Assembly: GCA_963573385.1 (NCBI GenBank)
Contig: CAUYLG010062892.1
Span: forward strand, 124,001-188,000
Origin: Cacajao melanocephalus
Lineage: Eukaryota; Chordata; Mammalia; Primates; Pitheciidae
DNA length: 64,000 bases
Reading direction: 5' to 3'
Both the position numbers and the translations under genes were made by a program. Of the stretch, positions 17,641 through 64,000 are shown in pieces. The first letter of the stretch is position 1. Every line of letters starts with the position of its first letter. A model generated the notes under the pieces. The model did not search any database. It was not told where the DNA came from and worked only from the letters and a program-made list of their open reading frames with translations.

Positions 17641-19035
17641 CAACAAAAAAATTGGACTTCATCAAAATTAAAAACTTTTGTGCATCAAGGAAAACTACAC
17701 TATATCAAGGGTGAAGACAGTTCGCAATGGGAAAAAAATTGGAACTCTTATATCTGAAAAGGAATTAATATTCCAAATCCTAATCGATATTTTAAATCCC
17801 AAATATAAAGAATTCCTACAACAGAAAATTAAACAATTTTAAAAATGGGCAAAACTTGAATAGACATTTCTCCAAAGATGATATATAAATGGCCAATCGG
17901 CATATGAAAAGACTTCCAACTTTTTATGATTTGAGAAATGTATCAAAGAAAAATGCAAGTCAAAACCACAATGAGGTACTCCTTCACCATTAGAATGGCT
18001 ATCATCAAAATGAAGCATGCAAGCAAGCAAACCAACAAAAAAACCCAGAAAATAACAATTGTTAGTGAGGATGTGGAAAAATTAGAACCTTGGGCACTGT
18101 TACAAGAATGTAAAATGCTGCTGCTTCTGTGGAAAATATTACAACAGCTCCTCAAAAAATTACACAGGGCTCAGTGACTTATGCCTGTAACCCTGGCACT
18201 CTGGGAGGCCGAAGCAGGCAGATCACCTGAGGTCGAGAGTTAAGAGACCAGTCTGATCAACGTGGAGAAACCCCACCTCTACTAAAAAAAAAAAAAAAAA
18301 AAAAAATTAGCCAGGTGTGGTATGCATGCCTGTAATCTCAGCTGCTCCAGGCTGAGGCAGAAAAATCGCTTGAACTCAGGAGGCGGAGGCTGCAGTGAGC
18401 TGATCACGCCCTTGCATTCCAGCCTGGGCAACAAGAGCGAAACTCCATCTCAAAACAAAAAAATTACTATATGATCAAACAATTCCATTTCTGGGTTATG
18501 AACCCCAAAGAACTGAAAGCAGGGAATCTAAGATATTTTGTATACAAATGTTCAAAGCAGCAATATTCACAGTAGTCAAATGATAGCAGCAATTCAAGTG
18601 TCCATCAACAACAGATAAATGGAGAAATAAAATGTGATATATGCATAAGATGGAATAATTTTTAGCCGTAAAAAGGAATAAAATGCTGATACATACAACA
18701 ACATAAATGAACCTTGAAAACATTATGCTAAGTGAAATAAACCAGACACAAAAGGACAAATATTGTATGAGTTCACTTTTATGAAGTTCTTAGAAACATC
18801 AAATTTATAGAGACAGAATGTAGAACAGTGGTCACCAGGGGTTGGGGAGGAGGGCAGAATGGAGAATTATCATTTAATAGGTACAGGCTTCAGTTAGGGA
18901 AGATAAAAACGTCCTGGAGATGGATGGTGGTGACAGTTACACAACAATGTGAATGTAGTTAATGGCACTGAATTGTACACTTGAAAACGTTTAAAATAAT
19001 AAATTTTATGTATATTTTACCACAATAAAAAAAGA
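17641..19035 (+). repeat. Old L1 3' portion split by an Alu
   Basis: TTGGACTTCATCAAAATTAA, TTTCTCCAAAGATGATATAT and GTGTCCATCAACAACAGATA are L1 ORF2 3'-end signatures, with L1ME-like 3' UTR to 19035. The Alu at 18164-18463 is inserted. Confidence 0.85.
18164..18463 (+). repeat. Alu inside L1
   Basis: Long middle A-run (18283-18306); TSD-like AAAAAATTAC on both sides. Confidence 0.93.
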
Positions 19036-20705
<1,670 letters not shown>

Positions 20706-21078
20706 CTAACATACAGAAGATGATTGTAAGCCAGTTTTTCCTAGTTAGCAGTGTAGACTGTGGGGAGTCAGACTGCCTGAACATTTCATAAAGTTATCAA
20801 AAACATTTGCAGAATCCAAAGAGCTTTTGTATGAGCTAGAATACTGTCATTCCATGTGACAGACCACATTAGAATATATGTTAAAAAAATGCAAGTGCAA
20901 TGCAACTTTAGCATTTACAAAATAAGTAAATGCTAAAATTCTGTTCATTTAGAATAGACTTAACAGAGGAAGCCAACAGTATAGTTCCAAACTGAACTGT
21001 TATCCCTTACTCTTATTAATAGTATCTAAGTTTTGATTTACTCATCAGTTCAGTATATTAAAGTTAGTAATCCCTTAG

Positions 21079-22279
<1,201 letters not shown>

Positions 22280-22298
22280 AGGCATGAGCTTTTGTCAC

Positions 22299-22304
22299 TT
22301 TATT
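22299..22304 (-). terminator. RDX: Candidate RDX distal poly(A) signal AATAAA
   Basis: Minus-strand AATAAA within AACAATAAAGTGAC, about 2.33 kb after the stop codon, in unique sequence before the first downstream Alu. It is the best-placed canonical hexamer for a long 3' UTR. Another is at 21435-21440. Confidence 0.45.
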
Positions 22305-22606
22305 GTTAACCAATGAATATTATCCAAAATTAGAGATGTAATTGTAACTTAATTGTACAACACAAAATTATGCTAATGGTAAAAGCCTACTAGGATTTAC
22401 CAAATACTCATTAGTGTATTTTTACATTGACTATATGAACGTGTGCTCAAGACTGCTAATGATAAGTTTAACTGGTTTAATCTCTATGAAAATCCATATT
22501 GCAAATGGTTTAGAAAAATTCACACAGCCTTAAAAATGGATTAAATCCATTTTAATCCTAATCTACAAATAGATCATAAACAGCAAAATATAACTGATAA
22601 TTTTTC

Positions 22607-22613
22607 AATACTG
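22607..22613 (-). promoter_or_regulatory. RDX: Candidate miR-200b/c/429 seed match
   Basis: The mRNA strand reads CAGTATT, the 7-mer seed complement of miR-200b/c/429, inside the putative 3' UTR. A seed match of this length is expected often by chance. Confidence 0.25.
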
Positions 22614-23021
22614 TATCAAACTGATGTAGCTATGGTAGTGCACATAATCCAAAATGAGGAAAATTAACAAAAATCCAATGAAAGTTCAGGTTTTTATCTA
22701 CTACGGCAATTGCTTTAAAGTGAACATTTATGTTTCAAAACATGAATAGTAGTTTCAAAACATCCATTCCTTTGATGTACTGCAAGTAGGAACATTCTCT
22801 TCCATACGATTCTGAAGCATGTGCACAACCATGGTACAACAGTCATTTCAAGGTTAACCAGCTATGTTTTGTCCTACAAAGTTCAAAAAATATATTAAAT
22901 GCAACCTTTCTTTTTCATAATGTCTGCCCAGATTAATCCTTTTAAAGTCAGCAAAATCAAAAAAGCACAAGAGGTATTTTCAGACACAACCTGAATCTAC
23001 TGTGCGTGAAAATGTTTAATA

Positions 23022-23091
23022 AAATGGCAATTTTAATAGATAAATGTAAATTTGAGTGTGTAATACCAAATGGAAAGTAGCTGAACCACAC
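23022..23091. repeat. 71-bp direct repeat, copy B (in the RDX 3' UTR)
   Basis: Partner of 20352-20422. It starts AAATGGCAATTTTAATAG and ends GTAGCTGAACCACAC. Confidence 0.85.
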
Positions 23092-23379
23092 AGAGAAAAC
23101 AAGGCTTTACGTATCTCCAAATTTAGCTGTTTTACAATAAACAAAGTATTAGAACATGTGAATATTAGAACCTCCTTCTAACTGGAAAGATTTCAGTAAA
23201 ATATAATTAAAATTAATATAAACTAAAATTATAATTTTTAAAATAAAATTAACAAACCAAATTTAAGTATTTTTTAGAGACTGGAAAAAAATAAGCACAG
23301 TTATCTAGAAACCAAATACACTGATTATGCAACTATCGTATCAAGGTGCAGACATTCTTCACATGCTACAAGGTTAGCA

Positions 23380-23424
23380 ACACACACACACACACAGTCT
23401 CTCTCTCTTTCTTTCTCTCACTCT
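23380..23424. repeat. Compound (CA)n(TC)n microsatellite in the 3' UTR
   Basis: (CA)8 at 23380-23395 followed by a pyrimidine (CT/CTTT) run to about 23424. In the RDX transcript this is a GA-rich then UG-repeat tract. Confidence 0.85.
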
Positions 23425-23784
23425 TCCTCAGTCATACAGCACCCCTCCAGGATGATAGTATACCAGTGAGGAGCTTACAGTTTTAATACAAATCAGAATC
23501 CCACAGTTTGACTTAACAAAAAGGCAGTTAAAAATTTAGCACTCTAAGATATTGAGGGAAAATGAAATTTCAAAAGTACTTCTTGATGATTGAGGCTATC
23601 ATTATGAATTATAAAACATATAGCTTACATACTCCATTGTGTTTGAACAACCAGTCATCGCAGGTGTAGTAGTGAGGTAGTACTGTTGTCCCCTCCTCAG
23701 GACTGATGTTTTTATATGCTGCCCTTCCAGAAAGGTCCAGGTTTTAAAAAATAATTAAAATCAGTTACCAAGTGTATATTTTCT

Positions 23785-23790
23785 TTTATT
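23785..23790 (-). terminator. RDX: Candidate proximal poly(A) signal AATAAA
   Basis: Minus-strand AATAAA (in ATTAATAAAAGAAA) about 850 nt after the RDX stop. It could give a shorter 3' UTR. Usage is unknown. Confidence 0.25.
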
Positions 23791-24541
23791 AATCATCTGT
23801 TTTTTTCTAAATCAGTCTATAAAAGAATAAAACTTTTAAAATCTTGCAGAGGCTGTTTCATCAATAAACTCTCCCAGGGAACTACTACTGCTGTCTAAAC
23901 CTCTGTGAAATGGTAGGCAAAAAAGCCATCAAAGGATTATAGGAGATAAAACACCAATCAATGTAGCTGTTAAAGATGACTGTGATTAAATAACCAAATA
24001 TCAAATATCCAATAAGGTAATTACATGTGGATTAAAAAAACTAAGCACCAGCTGTACATACATTATCAAATGTTCTAATCTCTTTCATGATTCATAGCCA
24101 TATTCTACATAATGATCAAAGACTGTCCACTGTGCTACCTACCATCATCTTAAACACTGCCTGATCTGTATGATGGTGGAATTATGACAATGGGCATGGC
24201 AGATAAGAGAAGGGCACACTGAGAAAATGTGACTGAGAGAGAATGTGGAAATATATATAGGTTAAATGTGGAAGGGGCAAGGAAAACTCATTAAAATGTT
24301 CACCATTATCCTTTAAAATGTATGTAGAACTGAAATCACACATCACATTTGTCAGACATGATAATTAGTGTTAGTCTTCAACAGAAAAAGAAAAATATGA
24401 AACGAGGCAATGGAACACAATTCTCCATTCCCTAGACCAAAAGAAAAAGAAAACCAAGCATGGTATCATACTGCCTTAAAGTTGAAGAGCTCCCCTTAAA
24501 TTTATCTTTTAGCTACCACAGTCAAACTGGTATAAATGCTT

Positions 24542-24548
24542 TGGCAAG
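24542..24548 (-). promoter_or_regulatory. RDX: Candidate miR-31 seed match in RDX 3' UTR
   Basis: The mRNA strand reads CTTGCCA about 90 nt after the stop codon, a 7mer-A1 match to miR-31. Radixin is a published miR-31 target; that this is the functional site is my inference. Confidence 0.4.
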
Positions 24549-24637
24549 GTGGGATGCATTCCATCATATCTGCAAAGGCCTGCTTTTCTCTGTTGGTGGT
24601 TCAGCTTATGAAGAACATATATGCAAAATAACAGCTC

Positions 24638-58512
<33,875 letters not shown>

Positions 58513-58690
58513 CTAAAACGCAACAAGAAAAAACCAATTTCAGTTCAACGTACACATTGACTCTAGATGATATTACACTTCAAAAGAAGAACAAAACTAT
58601 ACAGGTATACACATATTTCTTTGCCATAGAAAAGGTTAAATTTAACAAAGGAACATTTTTAAAAACTCAAATTCAAGTTTTCTATGCTCA

Positions 58691-58990
58691 TTTTTTTTTT
58701 TTTTTGAGAAGGAGTTTTTACTGCTCTTGTTGCCCAAGCTGGAGTGCAATGGCATGATCTCGGCTCACTGGAACTTCCGTCTCCCTTCAAGCGATTCTCC
58801 TGCCTCAGCCTCGCAAGCAGCTGTGATTACTGGCATGCACCACCACACCCAGCTAATTGTTTGTATTTTTAGTAGAGATGGGGTTTCATCATGTTGGCCA
58901 GGCTGATCTCGAACTCCTGACCTCAGGTGATCTGTCTGCCTTGGCCTCCCAAAGTGCTGTGATTACAGGCATAAGCCACTGCACCCGGCC
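58691..58990 (-). repeat. Alu
   Basis: Full dimer; TSD TCTATGCTCATTTT versus TCTACACTCAATTT (imperfect). Confidence 0.93.
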
Positions 58991-59215
58991 TCTACACTCA
59001 ATTTTCTAGTGTCACTTCAATCCTCTTACTTGATCCACTTTTTCATACCCCCTTTTTTCTTATCTATCATGACCTCAACAAATAACAAGAGTCTTGAAAA
59101 TACACATATAATTTTCATAATCCTACATTTCTATTTCCATTTACCCCCACAAGTACCCTATTGGTATATTTAGGGCAAACGGTATCATTTTGGTGACAAG
59201 AAAAGTGTCTGATAT

Positions 59216-59356
59216 AGCTTTGCACAGCAGTATAGTAGCCAATGAAGTTTATCCAAGCACGATTATTGCTAATTGAAAACTTTTCCCAATACTCCGCTGT
59301 GACGACTTGCAATATAGTCAACATTGGCAATTTTTGACAGACTCTATGGAGACTGA
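59216..59356 (+). pseudogene. U4 snRNA retropseudogene, full length
   Basis: Starts AGCTTTGCACAGCAGTATAG and contains all U4 landmarks: GCCAATGAAGTTTATCC, GATTATTGCTAATTGAAAAC, GTGACGACTTGCAATATAGT, the Sm-like AATTTTTGACAG and the 3' stem to GGAGACTGA. A poly(A) tract follows, and a perfect TSD AAAAGTGTCTGATAT lies at 59201-59215 and 59369-59383. About ten substitutions mark it as a pseudogene. Confidence 0.95.
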
Positions 59357-59384
59357 ATTTAAAAAAAAAAAAGTGTCTGATATA

Positions 59385-59815
59385 TTCTGTGTTCTACTTT
59401 CACTGAGCAAGAAACCATTCCTGGAACATACCATAAATTCCACCCTTCTACATTTTTGCTCCTGTTTTTTCTTTTGCCTAGAATGGATCTTCTGTACTTT
59501 TATGACCTGTTAAAATAATTTATTCTTTAAGGACTAGCTCAACTAATATGCCTTCTGTGAATAAAGCTCTCCTATCATCTAGATAAAATTAATCACTTGT
59601 TCCCTGATATTCCCATAGGACTTTATCTATCCTGCTATTAGAATACTTACTCTATTATCATCGTGTTATTAGCAGTGTGTCTATTTACCCTCCTTGACTG
59701 CATAATACTTATGGACAGATATTATTGATTTATTTGTCTTAAAATCCATGGTATCTCACAGAATGATTAGCCTGTGGTAGGCACTCGAAAGTATTACAGT
59801 AAATAAAGTGGTGGA
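59385..59815 (+). repeat. L2 LINE 3' end
   Basis: TTTGCCTAGAATGGATCTTC, CTTTAAGGACTAGCTCAAC, CCTGTGGTAGGCACTCGAAA fit the L2 3' end. Confidence 0.7.
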
Positions 59816-59998
59816 GTTAGGACATACACCTAGGACTTGTCCACACTTAACAAAAGCATATAGTTTTTTAAAAATCTATATTTAAAATGAGGAAAACGAG
59901 CCAGGGGAGGTAAAAGTTCATTAACATTTTAAAAGCTTTATAGAAAGATTCATTATCAGTTCTTAATAAACATTTTTAGTTTTGGGGGATTTTTTTGC

Positions 59999-60293
59999 TT
60001 TTTTTTTTTTTAAAAACAGGGTCTCACTCTACCCACATTAGAGTACAGTGGTACAATTCATGGTTCACTGGAGCCTTGACCTCCTGGGCTGAAGCCATCC
60101 TCCTGCCTCAGCCTCCTGAATAGCCACTGTACCCTGGCACATGCCACCACATCCAGTTAACGTTTCTTTTTTCTGTAGAGGCAGCGTTCTTGCTATGTTG
60201 CCAAGGTTGGTCTTAAACTCCTGGCCTCAAGTGATTCTCCCACTTCAGCCTCTCAAATGCTGGGATTATAGATGTAAGCCACTGTGCACTCAG
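59999..60293 (-). repeat. Alu
   Basis: Poly-T start, diverged dimer, end GTGCACTCAGCC. Confidence 0.92.
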
Positions 60294-60302
60294 CCCTTAA
60301 TT

Positions 60303-60622
60303 TGTTTTTTTGTTTTTTTGTTTGTTTGTTTTTTGAGATAGGATCTTGCTCCATCACTCAGGCTGGAAGTGCTGTGGTGCAATCTCAGTTCATGGCAACT
60401 TCCACACCCCCCACCCAGGGCTCAAGTAATTTTCCCACCTCAGCCTCCTGAGTAGCTGGGACCACAAATGTGCACCACCAAACACAGTAATTTTTTTCTA
60501 TTTTTAGTAGAGACACGGTCTCATGTTGCCCAGGCTGGTCTTGATCTCCTGAGTTCAGACGATCTGCCTGCCTCAGCCTCCCAAAGTGTTGAGATTACAG
60601 GCGTGAACCTTTGAGCCCAGTC
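60303..60622 (-). repeat. Alu
   Basis: (TTTG)n/poly-T start, diverged dimer, end GAGCCCAGTCTG; in tandem with the preceding Alu. Confidence 0.92.
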
Positions 60623-60639
60623 TGTTTTTCAAAAAATTA

Positions 60640-61054
<415 letters not shown>

Positions 61055-61099
61055 TCATTCTTGAAAATTTTCACTGAAATGACACAGATAAAAAACAAT

Positions 61100-61387
61100 G
61101 GCTGGGCACAGTGGCTCATGCCTGTGATCCCAACACTTTAGAAGGCCAAGGCAGGAGGAGCTCAGGAGTTTCAGAACAGCCTGGGCAACGTAGGGAGTCC
61201 TTGTCTCTTTAAAAAAAAAAAAATTAGCTGAGTGTGGTCATGTAAATCTGTAGTTCTAGCTACTCAGGAGGCTGAGGTGGGAGGACTGTTTGAGCCCAGG
61301 AGGTCAAGGCTGCAGTGAGCTGTTATTATGCCACTGCACTCCAGCCTGAGTGACAGAGCAAGACCCTGTCTCAAAAAATAAAAAAAA
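61100..61387 (+). repeat. Alu
   Basis: GGCTGGGCACAGTGGCTCAT, old dimer, A-rich tail. Confidence 0.93.
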
Positions 61388-62011
61388 CTGAAAATAAGAC
61401 ATTTCTGGAAGATGTGGAATATAAAGTCTCATATTGATAATGCAAAAGCTGATCAATGCCAAACAATGAAAAATTCGATGTGGACAAAAGAAGATCCCAA
61501 ATAATCTAACTTTGGTAAAAGATAGGTTGCCCCAACAGTGCCATAGAAAACATTCAAGCTCAGAGTACAGGAGTAAGAATGTACAGGTCAAAAGCAGCAG
61601 CGACAAGTATAACAAAGCAGCTGGCCTCAGCTTCTGCCCCCATACTCTAAGAGATTCACAATGCTGGGTAAGTAAAAGGGAGATGTACCACAGTGGGCAC
61701 AAGAGATAACAGCTAAACTAACTTTATTAAACAGATACAAGGAACAAGAGAGCTCAGCTGTGAAAGGCCCTAATAGGCCCTATCTCCCCAGCGGTTTAGG
61801 TGCTCCTAGAATTATTTTTTTAAGTTAATATATTTTTGTGAGGCTATCCTTTGAGCATCCACAAACTTTTGATCACATACTTCTACAAGTGAAACTCCTT
61901 GGGCACATAACTATAATATATGTATATTTATTTACAAATTACTGTCATGCTAATACACTATAAAGCATATATATTTTTAAACAGTTTGGAAATGATTTTA
62001 TATAAAATATT

Positions 62012-62072
62012 ATATATATATGTGTGTGTAGATAGATAGATAGATAGATAGACAGATAGACAGATAGATATA
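62012..62072. repeat. (TA)n(GT)n(GATA)n microsatellite
   Basis: TATATATATA then GTGTGTGT and GATA/GACA units up to the poly-T of the next Alu. Confidence 0.92.
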
Positions 62073-62074
62073 TC

Positions 62075-62334
62075 TTTTTTTTTTAGATGGAGTTTCACTC
62101 TGTTGCCCAAGATGGAGTACCTCCGCTTCCCAGATTTCAGCAACTCTCCCACCTCGGCCTCCTGAGTGGCTGGAATTAAAGGTGCATGACACCACGCCCA
62201 GCTAATGTATTTTTAGTATAAATAGAGTTTTGCAATGTTGGACAGGCTGGTCTCAAACTCCTGACCTCAAATAATCCACCTGCCTTGGCCTCCCAAAGGG
62301 CTGGGATTACAGGCGTGAGCTACTTCATCAGCCT
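62075..62334 (-). repeat. Alu
   Basis: Poly-T start with deletion in the right arm; end CTTCATCAGCC. Confidence 0.9.
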
Positions 62335-62782
62335 AAAAATATATTTTAATACTTCTTTCACCCTAACAGATGTTCTTACACACTCTTTGGGTGGTGTGAA
62401 CACTCACACTGTACTTTAATCGCACAAGAAGCAGCTAGAGGAGAAGGCTAGTCAAGAAGAGTCAGCAAGAAGCAAACCAAAGGACTTCAAGAACTCAGAG
62501 TCCCCAACACAGAGCAGCTGCCCTTGATCTAACATCATAATCAGACATGGGGCTTTGCTACACATGGACTCATGAAGCTATGTGCTCTCATTTTAGAGGA
62601 CGCAGTTTACCCCTGGCTTGACCTGAAGCTGCCAGCTCATTACATACACACTATATACAAAAGTAAGGCCTGCCTTTAGATCCTTGCATTTGAGTTCAAG
62701 AAAAGCAGTCAGGAAATAGAACAGGGACTAAAGAACTGCTGAGAACAGTCCATAACAGATAAGAATACTCAATAATCTAGAC

Positions 62783-63053
62783 CAGGTCGGATGGTGGCTC
62801 ACGCCTATAATCCCAGCACTTTGGGAGGCCAAGGCAAGCGGATAACTTGAGCTCAGGAGTTCAAGACCAACCTGGGCAACATGGCAAAACCTCATCTCTA
62901 CCAAAAATAAAAAAAAATTAGTCGGGGGCTAAGGTGGGAGGATCGCTTGAGCCTGGGAGACAGAGGTTACCGTGAGCCGAGACTGTAACACTGCATTCCA
63001 GCCTGGACAACAGGAGTGAGATTCTATCCCAAAAAAAATTATTTTAAGTAAAT
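62783..63053 (+). repeat. Alu
   Basis: Dimer with middle deletion. Perfect TSD AATAATCTAGAC near 62771-62782 and 63054-63065. Confidence 0.93.
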
Positions 63054-63080
63054 AATAATCTAGACTATTTACAATATGAA

Positions 63081-63101
63081 GTGTGTGTGTGTGTGTGTGT
63101 A
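63081..63101. repeat. (GT)n microsatellite
   Basis: About ten GT units. Confidence 0.92.
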
Positions 63102-63446
63102 GTCAGTGTTGCTTAATGATGGAAATACATTCTGAGAAAAGCATCATTAGACAATTGCATCATTGTATGAACATAATAGAGTATACTTGAACAAACATAG
63201 ATGGCACAGCCTACTACACAACTAGGCTATATGGTATAGCCAATTGCTCATAGTCTACAAACCTGCACAGCATGTTACTATACTGAATACTGTAGGCAAC
63301 TCTAACACAACTATAAGTATTTATGTATTTAAACATACCTAAACATAGAAAACGTACAGTAAAAATATGGTATTACAATCTTGTGGGACCACTACGGGAT
63401 ATGCGGCCTGTCGTTGACAGAAACATCATTATGCAGCATTAACACT
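63102..63446 (+). mobile_element. MER-class DNA transposon remnant
   Basis: TTGCTTAATGATGGAAATAC, CTATATGGTATAGCCAATTG, CTGTACTGAATACTGTAGG-like and GTCGTTGACAGAAACATCAT motifs belong to a common ancient nonautonomous element. Family name not assigned. Confidence 0.65.
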
Positions 63447-63484
63447 GTATATATCTATATAAACAGAGATACACATAAAGCTAT

Positions 63485-63690
63485 CAAATACTGTTCTACA
63501 CACTTTATATAGATTTTCACTTAATTCTCACAATAAACCTCTAAAGAAGTAATGTTACCATCATCCTGATTGTACAAGCAAGAAAAATAAGGCAAAGAGA
63601 TTAATTTGTCCAAAGTCAAACAGGTACAACTGGAACTACTGCAGGCAGTGTGGCCCCAGTGCCCATACTACTAAGCCACTACACATTACT
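63485..63690 (-). repeat. MIR SINE
   Basis: TTCACTTAATTCTCACAATA and GTCCAAAGTCAAACAGGTAC fit reverse MIR. Confidence 0.75.
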
Positions 63691-64000
63691 GCCCTATAAT
63701 AAATGAGGTTTCATTTTCTGATCCAAGTGAAAGTAACTCTACTTAATAAAAAATAAGTTTTATTTCTTAGCATCCAATACCAAAAAGAATAACTTGCTGA
63801 TTAGTTTTTGGCTGCCACAAACATTTCACTTACTATAAATAACATTTCAATTTGCTATGAAGTATAATAAATGCTAACTCTATTCACATTTTTATTCAAG
63901 ATAGACTATATATTCAAACAGGAGTCTTAGAAGAATCAACAGAAGTGGATATTATACCAGAACAAAAGTGGTTTGGAAAAAAGACAAAAAGAAGTGGAGA

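Larger units (their letters stand above)
22280..24637 (-). other. RDX: Probable RDX 3' untranslated region
   Basis: AT-rich, Alu-free sequence directly downstream of the stop codon, bounded on the far side by an Alu at 21101-21411. The lower limit is inferred from a canonical AATAAA on the minus strand at 22299-22304 and would give a 3' UTR of about 2.35 kb. It contains a (UG)n/(GA)n tract, a candidate miR-31 site and a miR-200-type seed match, and one copy of a 71-bp repeat. The exact 3' end cannot be proven from sequence alone. Confidence 0.55.

Noticed and set aside
59115..59330. 71-codon minus-strand frame
   Set aside because: It is the antisense of the U4 snRNA pseudogene.

Overview
The window is primate nuclear DNA, most likely human or a close ape. 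It has low GC, long introns with GT-AG splice sites, and about sixty Alu-type elements, many intact dimers with clear target-site duplications (TSDs). L1, L2, MIR and MER remnants fill most of the rest. There are no bacterial-style genes, and nearly all long open frames are translated Alu or LINE sequence.

The only protein-coding gene I can support is RDX (radixin), an ezrin/radixin/moesin (ERM) membrane-to-actin linker, on the minus strand. Eleven coding exons lie between 58512 and 24638 and join without a phase error. They encode a continuous segment from Val33 to Met583, using the known 583-residue radixin numbering. The first 32 residues, the start codon, the 5' UTR and the promoter must lie beyond 64000. 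Exon order on the minus strand: FERM domain (58417-58512, 57433-57707, 53138-53221, 52797-52943, 50126-50222, start of 48784-48947); alpha-helical domain (rest of 48784-48947, 42320-42450, 30462-30622, 29102-29194, start of 26008-26250); polyproline and C-terminal actin/FERM-binding domain (26008-26250, 24638-24802). A roughly 2.4-kb 3' UTR probably runs down to about 22280.

Layout: 1-22280 is downstream intergenic sequence with dense Alus, L1 3' ends, L2/MIR, a U6 retrocopy, a 7SL retrocopy and a truncated U2 retrocopy. 22280-24637 is the putative 3' UTR, free of Alus. 24803-58416 holds the introns. The 11.7-kb intron between the exons at 42320 and 30462 (intron 10) is packed with L1 fragments and Alus. 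58513-64000 is part of the next upstream intron, with a U4 retrocopy and more Alus.

Points most worth following up: (1) a small set of monomeric left-arm Alus that share diagnostic changes and have their own TSDs, suggesting a distinct monomeric Alu lineage; (2) an intronic poly(A) signal placed right after an in-frame stop downstream of the 30462-30622 exon, which would give a truncated radixin lacking the actin-binding domain; (3) a 71-bp near-identical direct repeat, one copy in the 3' UTR and one 2.7 kb further downstream; (4) five small-RNA retrocopies (U6, 7SL, U2, two U4) in 64 kb; (5) Ala at radixin position 135, where ezrin and moesin have Gly. I found no novel multi-gene system.
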